A stretch of 36,277 nt of DNA from Chara braunii (lineage: Eukaryota; Streptophyta; Charophyceae; Charales; Characeae), in assembly GCA_003427395.1 (NCBI GenBank), contig BFEA01000667.1, positions 699,791 to 736,067 on the forward strand, read 5' to 3'. The notes beneath the pieces were generated by a model. The model was not told where the DNA came from. It was given only the letters and a program-made list of their open reading frames with translations, and searched no databases. Positions 30,426 through 36,277 of this stretch are shown piece by piece. A program made the position numbers and the translations under genes. Every line of letters begins with the position of its first letter. Position 1 is the stretch's first letter.

Positions 30426-31539
30426 ACACCGTCCGAATCCTGATGCCGCCCGTCGGCCATAACACCAGCACAAGGATGGGGCAGAGAGCCTCCAACCCTT
30501 GACTATGGCTGCCCTGGCCTGTCCTTCTCCAACAACGTCTCTCCTCACCTTGCATACCTTTACTTCCCTCCATCAGCAACACTTCCTCCTCTCCAGCAGC
30601 ACCGCCCCATAGTAGTAGCCAACCAGCATTCACTTAGGTGAATGGCCCAGCAGCACTGCCACAAGTGTGAGGCTGTTGGGTGGGGAGCTGGCTTTTATAG
30701 CCAACCGAAGGCATGTAGGCAGCTGCTTTGCCTATAGCCAGGCAAATTTCGTCAGTGCTCCTGACCCTTGATCTAGATCAACGGCCAGGAGCTCGATGCC
30801 TTGGTTTTCCCCTAGGGGAACCAAGGCCATCCACCCCCAAGAGTATCTGGCAGTTTTCCCACGCCAGATACTGCTGGAAATAGTTGAACTCAACCATTTT
30901 CTACTGCCTGCTCAAAATGAACAGGCGCAGTCCCATCAGCCCCTACTGGCCCCTTAGAACCTTCTGGGGGCTGCACCTGTTCCGCGGCCGCGACCAAATT
31001 CGCGGCCGTTACTTTTCTTCCTTCCTTCTTTTCTTTCTTTCTTTCTTTCTTCTTAACCCCCCTCATTTCTCCGGAAGGGGCAACTCATTCTTTCGAAACG
31101 AGCAGCCTCCCGTCCCCTCTAAGTCATTTCACAGGGGCGAAACAGAGCCAAGCTCAATAGGGGTTTTTACCCCTTCCCCGTGCGCCCGTACCCGAGCCGC
31201 AGACACAACCAGGTTTAGGCGCGTCGTGGCTGATGCATCCTGTTCTTAAAAACAGACCGCTCAACCAAAACGGCGCTAGGCGAACCAAAATCCAAAAAAA
31301 AAAAAGAAAAAAAAAAAGAAAAAAAAAAAGCCTCTCCTAAACGAAAAAGTTGCCCGTTGAAACAAGCGCCAATTCCCCCCCTGCTGCCCGTTTGTTGAAA
31401 CGAATAGGTGCAGGCAAATTAGGCGAACCAAGGTGGGGGGGGGAACTATGTGGCATGCATATTACCATGTTCTAGCGGAAGATTCATTCGATTTTGCTCA
31501 TCCTTTTGATGGAAGTGGCTGGGGCCACCGCCAGGTAAG

Positions 31540-31541
<2 letters not shown>
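30426..31541. repeat. Low-complexity DNA, no gene recognised
   Basis: Includes a CTTT-rich run (about 31019-31052), two adjacent NotI-like GC blocks (CGCGGCCGCG near 30984 and CGCGGCCG near 31001) and an A-rich run (about 31291-31331). Open frames are short and without motifs. Confidence 0.45.

Positions 31542-31611
<70 letters not shown>
31542..31611. repeat. (CT)35 microsatellite
   Basis: Seventy bases of perfect CT repeat. CCATGTTCTAG occurs on both sides (about 31468 and 31622) with similar following sequence, so the array sits inside a small direct repeat of about 155-bp period. The Arg-Glu ORF over it on the minus strand is spurious. Confidence 0.95.
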
Positions 31612-31612
<1 letters not shown>

Positions 31613-32005
31613 ATGTACATCTCCATGTTCTAGGGCAGATCCATCCTGCTATCGATGGAGAAACCAAGAAGTCAGTCATGGCGCGTTGCTCATTCCAACC
31701 CATTCGTCAGCAACGAATGGTTGCTCACGAAGTTCACAGAAACGAAGAGGCACCAAGAAGAGGAAAAAAGAAAGAAAAAAAGAAAAAAAGAAAAAAAGAA
31801 AAAAAGAAAAAATCTAAACGAAATCTCAAAAAGTCGAATCTAAAGAGATTTAAAGAGAAAACAAAAAACAAAAAACAAAAACAAACGCTTACCTGCTGCA
31901 GAAAACGGCCGCCCGTTTTCCTTGGGCACTGTCACTACTCGTGGGGATACTAGCTCCCCTTTGTTCTCATTGCGCCACATGGCGCCTTACTTTAGTTTTT
32001 AAATG
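31612..32005. repeat. A-rich low-complexity DNA
   Basis: AAAAAG-type repeats at about 31765-31880 give a Lys-rich open frame that I treat as spurious. No gene is recognised. Confidence 0.5.
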
Positions 32006-32370
32006 TTTTTTTTTTTTTTTTTTTTTTTTCTAAATGTCGTTGGCTTATGCCAACGGCCACATCAGTGGTCACATCGTGGGCACCCCCCCACGATCTGTTG
32101 AAGTACAGACCCCGGTTTGAGCCCCGATAAAACATTTCTCGATTTATGCGTGTCATCCTTGCGCAGGGGTCATGCTGATCCGCGCGCGACAGATCTCAGT
32201 CGTGCGATCTTGATGATCGCGCGGCTGATCCGCCACGCCCAACAGCTTGGGCTGCTCCAAAAGGCGTTGGCCCAGTAGGATGCGTGCGATCGGGCTTGAT
32301 CCCGGTATCTGCTAAACGAAAGTTTGGCACCGTAACCTACTGCGCTAGCTCCTATCACGATAGTGATATG
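32006..32370 (-). mobile_element. Composite retrosequence: tRNA-like head, U6 3' half, antisense SINE, poly(A)
   Basis: Read on the minus strand, 32352-32280 is tRNA-like (A box AGCTAGCGCAGTAGGTTA, B-box-like GGGATCAAGCCC, 73 nt in all). About 100 bp later, 32180-32132 is the 3' half of U6 snRNA (CCTGCGCAAGGATGACACGC then ATAAATCGAGAAATG) with two or three changes from the copy at 1.2 kb. It joins directly to the reverse complement of the tRNA-SINE of copies 1 and 2 (plus-strand GTTGAAGTACAGAC at 32098-32110 with B box GGTTTGAGCCCC). The unit ends with poly(A) (plus T24 at 32006-32029). One poly(A) closing a three-part unit suggests template switching during reverse transcription, though stepwise nested insertion is possible. 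Confidence 0.55.
32132..32180 (-). ncRNA. U6 snRNA 3'-half fragment
   Basis: This matches positions of the 1206-1306 U6 copy from the GATCAGCATGACCCCTGCGC core to ATAAATCGAGAAATG, but lacks the 5' stem-loop and the ACAGAGA region. It is a fragment and cannot act as an snRNA. Confidence 0.8.
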
Positions 32371-32373
32371 AGC

Positions 32374-32394
32374 AGCTCTTCTATAAGAAGAGCT
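32374..32394. repeat. Perfect hairpin, 9-bp stem
   Basis: AGCTCTTCT-ATA-AGAAGAGCT. A smaller hairpin, TATCAC-GATA-GTGATA (32353-32368), lies just before it, at the 5' edge of the tRNA-like head on the minus strand. Confidence 0.6.
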
Positions 32395-33200
32395 TGGCCC
32401 AGGCTATTCCTCGCTTGTAGCCTTGCAGGCCCTGCCTGCCTATGGCCTAACAGACCCCGCCTGCCCGAAGCCTACTAGGCTTTGCTGGCAGGCCCTTCTC
32501 TGTCAGTTGACCGTGTGACCTCGGCATCGGCCTGTCAACCCCCAGGCTCGATGTCAACCCCTGCGGTCCAGGAAAAAAAAACTTCCTATCCCTCCCACGC
32601 CGCGGCTCCATACCCGGCACGCTCCTCTTTTGAACCTACTTAATCCCTTAATCGCGTGGCTGGTCTAGCTTTAGTCTTTCCATGGCCGCGCGTTCCTGCG
32701 GCTTCGACAAAAAAGCAAAACACTTCCAGTTATTGTTGCTACTCTCGGACGTCACAGGTGTCTGAACTAAGGCTCGAGAACTTTTAGTCTCTCAGTCACA
32801 GGTCTGGTCTGAATAAACTTTTGGCAACGTCGGTCTCATCAAGTCCTTCAATTCAACGATGGAGTCGGACAGCGTCCGACGTTGAAAAACCCCGGCAAAT
32901 ACCTTTGTCAGGGTACTTGCCCCAACAACGTTATTTTTCTGATAATTCCGAACAACGTTTTCTTTGTCTTGTGGAATTGAGCTGGGATGTTAGTCCATCG
33001 AAGTTGGATGGGATGTTCAGGGAGGGGAGTTGAGAAGAGGGAATCCCAGCGAATTGTTTGATGTCATTGGATATGCTCAATTTTCACTAAATTTGATATC
33101 CGCTACAGACTCCATCATCTTCTTGTTCGAAAAGAAGGTCGACCGAGACGAGCATTTGTGTTTTTTGAAGGGACTTGGCAGTGGGTTCGATCCCCGACGA
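32395..33200. other. No gene recognised; two adjacent hairpins
   Basis: GTCGGAC-AGC-GTCCGAC (32864-32880) is extended by TTCAACG/CGTTGAA with an internal bulge. It is followed directly by GGCAAATACC/GGTACTTGCC (32894-32903 with 32912-32921, one G-U). Possible gypsy pol sequence upstream of the 33.2-kb RT remnant, but no motif confirms it. Confidence 0.45.
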
Positions 33201-33204
33201 GCGT

Positions 33205-34124
33205 TTGTAATGCACTAGCCACGTTTCAGCTCGATAAATATATGACTTTTCATAACTTTGTGTGAAAAAAGTGGATGGCGCAAAGCGTGATTAACAACTC
33301 CGTGATTGCGTACATGAATAATATCTTGATGTATTCAAGTTCCTACAAAGAGCACGTGCATCACATTGAATGGACTTTGCACACACTGCAAGATGTTAGA
33401 TTCAAGGTGGTCATACAAAAAGGAATTTGTCCTGATGGAGATCTCATTTCTCAAACAGACTGTCACTGTTGTTGGTCTGAACCAGACCCACGCAAGATTG
33501 TAGTTGTTTGGGATGCCCCTGTATCGGCGTTACTCACGCAGGTTCATGTGTTCCTCAGCCTTGCTCCGTATTATCGGATGTTTATCAAAGGGTTTGCAGC
33601 AATTGCGGGTCCGATCTCGAATCTGCTGAGGAAATCTCGGCCATTGATTTGAAGCTCAAAGTGCAACAAGGCATTGCAAGAACTAAATGCCACTTTGATT
33701 TCGGCCCTTGTACCGATCAGACCAGATTCTTATTATGGACAGGCAGCCCAAGGCTATTTGCACAATTTTTGCACATGAGGGACAAGATGGTCTGGAGCAC
33801 ATGGTGGACCACACACAAAAGACGGTTCGAGAAAGCAAGCAGAACTACTCGGTGCCACAAGGTGAGTATGTCAAGGCTCTCTGGGTATCAGCCACTTCCG
33901 TTCATACTTATACGGCTGTAATTTTATCTTGGTCACAGACCATGAAGCCTCCTTGCACTGAAAAAGTCAAAGGACTACACGGGTATGCCCAGTCGGCAGG
34001 CTACGTTGTCGCAGAGTTTGGAGTTCGACATTCATCATCGATAGAGCGAAAGGCACGACAACGAAGATGGACTTACACGTCTGCAAATTCCGGAAAGGTA
34101 CCTATGAGTGAGGAAGTGACATAG
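33205..34124 (+). pseudogene. Gypsy RT/RNase H remnant, second family
   Basis: From 33211 the plus strand reads ALATFQLDKYMTFHNFV (the 'naPAtFQ' block), a stop, then NNSVIAYMNNILMYSSSYKE, where the YLDD catalytic box is YMNN. HVHHIEWTLHTLQDVRFKVV, DPRKIVVVWDAPVS, then LSLAPYYRMFIKGFAAIAGP and ISNLLRK follow as the RT thumb. After frameshifts near 33.65-33.72 kb, RQPKAICTIFAHEGQDGLEH and QNYSVPQGEYVKALW are RNase H, whose first Asp block has decayed. It differs in sequence from the 18-26-kb gypsy element and lies on the opposite strand. LTRs were not found. Confidence 0.75.
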
Positions 34125-34559
34125 TGAAACAAGCCTTAGCTGCCAGGTGGACCAGGGTCGGTGATCTACAAATTATGCAATCGAATTAGGGTAAGCATTC
34201 GATTGACTTTGGTCATGGCACATGTTCTTCTCCTCCCTCTAACCACCCCGCTTCTTTTGAATTCTCGCTTCTTGTGGCGATGTCATATGTAGAGACAACA
34301 TTTCCAAAAAATAAGATCGCCTCGAAGGAGAGCTGAAGAATTAGGATCAGACTCGTTTGTCAATCGCTGCAGGTATACACTTTGTTGCTCATGTGGAGGA
34401 AGAGGTGGATTCGTTTTGCCTAGCCGTTGATACCACTCGTCCTCGACTGATATCCTGTCAACTCTCTCCATCGTGCATAAGTAGCGTGTTGAATTTAAAA
34501 TGAAATTTACTACAAATTAGCATGAAAATCGGTGCAGTTGTTCTGCACGAATCTATAAC
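34125..34559. other. No recognisable gene
   Basis: No motif-bearing frame between the RNase H remnant and the gag-like piece. Confidence 0.4.
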
Positions 34560-34823
34560 GTGGAATGCGACACAAACATTATTGCCTACGGCACCCCAGA
34601 TCCATCTTTTTCCTGCTCCCCCTACCTTCAAGTTGCCCATGTTAGGTGCAGTAAGCTAGTAGCGCTAGCAACCACTACCACTTCCGCTGCTTGCCCGTGC
34701 TATAACTACAAGCTAATAGGTCATTTCGCTCGAGATTACCCCTATCTTCAACATGCCACCCAAGCTCCTCCAGCAGCCACTCCTGTGATAAGTAATCAAG
34801 GTCAAATCACCGCTTTGTTATAA
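34560..34823 (+). pseudogene. Gag zinc-knuckle remnant
   Basis: At 34698-34739 the frame reads CYNYKLIGHFARDY, a CCHC knuckle (CYNC..GHFARDC) in which the second and fourth ligand Cys are Tyr; both codons are TAC, one G-to-A step from TGC. A Pro/Ala/Thr-rich linker follows (ATQAPPAATPVISNQG), usual after gag knuckles. It lies downstream of pol sequence on the same strand, so it is a separate copy or a rearrangement of the 33.2-34.1-kb remnant. Confidence 0.6.
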
Positions 34824-35960
34824 ATTGAGAAAAAAATTGTTTCTTGTTCTCCTTCTTCTTTTCAAGTAGTTCCCTCTACTTCCGAATCATGTATGACTGT
34901 GGCTATCCCTCTTGATCACTTTGAGTTTATCAATCTAGTTGGATTGATAAATGTCATTTATCGTCCAGAACAAGATGACATGAAAGACAATTGAATATCT
35001 TGCAGCTCTGATCCCAAACCTTAGTTCAAGGATGAAAAATCACCCACTTGATTCGCTCAAGCTTTGCAGCTCTCTCGCCCTGTTCCTCTCCATCCCTGGT
35101 GGCCGCAACTGCAACTATTTCTACCAGCAATATGGTGTTTAACTCCTGGCCACTTACATACCAAACCCGGATTCACTTGTCCCTCCCTTTCAAATTTATA
35201 TCCTTTCCTATTCCTTCGCTTGGAGACACCACAATTTGAGAGCTATATTGCAGCCACGTGACCGCACTGCCTCTAACCGGGGTTGCAACAATCATAGTCC
35301 AAGAGGAAGTCATGCAGATGCTACCCACTTTGTACGAGGATTTTGTGCATCATCTTCCTGGATCGATATACATAGCAGTGAGTTACCATCAGCGGGTTTT
35401 CAAGAATCCAGGCCAAAGTTTGATCTATTTCTTCCCCCTCTTCTCGTTCCGTCCTGAGCTCTTGTTTTCCCTGTTTATTTTGCCCATACCCTCCTCGGGC
35501 TGAGAATATGTGCTAAAGTTTGGTAGATTGCGGACTTTCTGTGCCGATATACAATCATAATTATTTATGATTCATAAGGTTACGACTGTGCCCCAAAATA
35601 AATTTCCTTCCTTGGAGAACCTAAACTATGGTGGTGGATTGACGATTGTCATGCTTCGTTTTTCTCAACCTTTTCCCTCTTCTTCCTCTTCTTATTTTCT
35701 TTTTTTTCTTGTTCTTCTTTCTTTATTTTTCTCTTTCACCATTGTGCGATAAGGAGATCACATATTTTTGGAACCCCTCGAACTTCACATATGTGATGCA
35801 CGAGCTTACGTGTTTACACCGGTCCCTATACCCTTTTCAATTTTATTCTCTTTAAAAGGGTTGTACACTATGTTTTCAACTTCTCAACTTTCCAACTTTG
35901 TCTTTTTGAATTCAAAAGTAATTTTGTAGGCTACGTCTTTAGTAAAGTATCCACGAAACA
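34824..35960. other. No recognisable gene
   Basis: May contain decayed gag-pol continuation (MTVAIPLDHFEFINLVGLIN near 34890), and has T-rich stretches near 35680-35750. Frames at 35236-35503 have no motif I can name. Confidence 0.35.
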
Positions 35961-36045
35961 CCCGCGGACGCGTCCGCGGGGTCGACCTCAGAGGGCGGCC
36001 GTATATACGGCCGGGTCCGCGGCCGACCTCGTCCACGCCGCGGAC
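35961..36045. repeat. GC-rich palindrome cluster
   Basis: CCCGCGGACGCGTCCGCGGG at 35961-35980 is a perfect 20-bp palindrome. CGGCCGTATATACGGCCG at 35996-36013 is a perfect 18-bp palindrome. GTCCGCGG (36015-36022) and CCGCGGAC (36038-36045) form a third 8-bp inverted pair. CCGCGGAC or its reverse complement occurs four times in 85 bp. The flanks are strongly AT-rich. Confidence 0.85.
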
Positions 36046-36277
36046 GTGAATTTGCCGCATCTTTCCTGAATTCAATAATGGGTAAAAAATAAAAAAAAAA
36101 GGGTTGCCCCATATTTTTTTTTTGGAAACAGATAAGTTTTTAGAATTATAAAAAATAAAAAACAGAAAAGGTGGAGAAGAGAAATTGAAAAATAAATTAT
36201 TTTTTTTTTTTTTTGGATGGGGGCGGATTTTTGGTTGGCAGTTCTTTGTATTCTTCGTTTTTACGTTTTTTTTTTTT
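36046..36277. other. AT-rich end of window with T and A runs
   Basis: Homopolymer runs (A10 near 36091, T near 36115 and 36200-36214) and no reading frame of note. A T run at the very end may be another element tail. Confidence 0.5.

Noticed and set aside
30142-30633. 163-residue minus-strand ORF
   Set aside because: It overlaps the degenerate 46-48-bp minisatellite and has competing ORFs in other frames; no domain motif seen.
31530-31640. CAG/GTAAGA followed by a pyrimidine tract as a splice donor and branch region
   Set aside because: The tract is a CT microsatellite and there is no coding exon on either side.
31446-31703. Minus-strand ORF with Arg-Glu repeats
   Set aside because: It is the translation of the (CT)35 microsatellite.
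33180-33215. B-box-like GGGTTCGATCCCC suggesting a tRNA
   Set aside because: No A box at tRNA spacing upstream and no acceptor pairing; the next bases already belong to the gypsy RT block ALATFQLD.

Overview
This window is eukaryotic nuclear DNA from a large, repeat-filled genome. No intact host gene, rRNA, functional tRNA or CRISPR array can be supported. Almost all recognisable coding sequence is decayed retrotransposon. The U6 snRNA copy near 1.2 kb has the plant-type 3' half, and the main LTR element has an initiator-Met-type primer binding site. LINE, Ty3/gypsy, Penelope-like and tRNA-SINE relics lie side by side. I infer a green-lineage genome, and a streptophyte alga such as Chara is my best guess; this rests on general resemblance, not on a search.

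Layout. 0-1.3 kb holds stacked short retro-insertions: one with a 15-bp target-site duplication, a tRNA-derived SINE, an imperfect inverted repeat, and a full-length U6 retrocopy with a near-perfect duplication. 2.0-3.8 kb has a SINE-like copy and a diverged tandem array. 4.58-6.54 kb (minus) is a broken Penelope-like reverse transcriptase, and a GIY-YIG nuclease-like piece lies upstream of it on the same strand at 9.0-9.25 kb. 9.9-13.8 kb (minus) is a decayed L1-like LINE (endonuclease tail, RT, zf-RVT region). It is abutted at 13.8-15.0 kb by a coiled-coil, gag-like ORF. 15-17.6 kb carries SINE-like copies, short repeats and a coding-like stretch of unknown identity.

The best-preserved object is an 8.7-kb Ty3/gypsy chromovirus-like element on the minus strand, 18192-26863. 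It has two LTRs, a primer binding site, a structured leader, gag, protease, RT (YLDD), RNase H, integrase and a chromodomain-like tail, with several stops and frameshifts. Its LTR and leader carry many copies of GCCACGTCAGC (GCTGACGTGGC on the element's sense strand), two of them just upstream of a TATA-like sequence.

26.9-32 kb is minisatellites, a 165-bp tandem duplication, a (CT)35 microsatellite and low-complexity DNA. 32.0-32.37 kb (minus) looks like a composite retrosequence: tRNA-like head, then U6 3' half, then antisense tRNA-SINE, then poly(A). 33.2-34.8 kb has plus-strand gypsy RT/RNase H and gag remnants in which catalytic Asp and zinc-binding Cys codons are lost, consistent with G-to-A changes. 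Near 36.0 kb a short GC-rich island carries perfect 20-bp and 18-bp palindromes inside AT-rich DNA.

Nothing here works as a host pathway. The common theme is reverse transcription: LINE/PLE-type machinery, its own copies, and small RNAs (tRNA-SINE, U6) that appear to have been copied by it.
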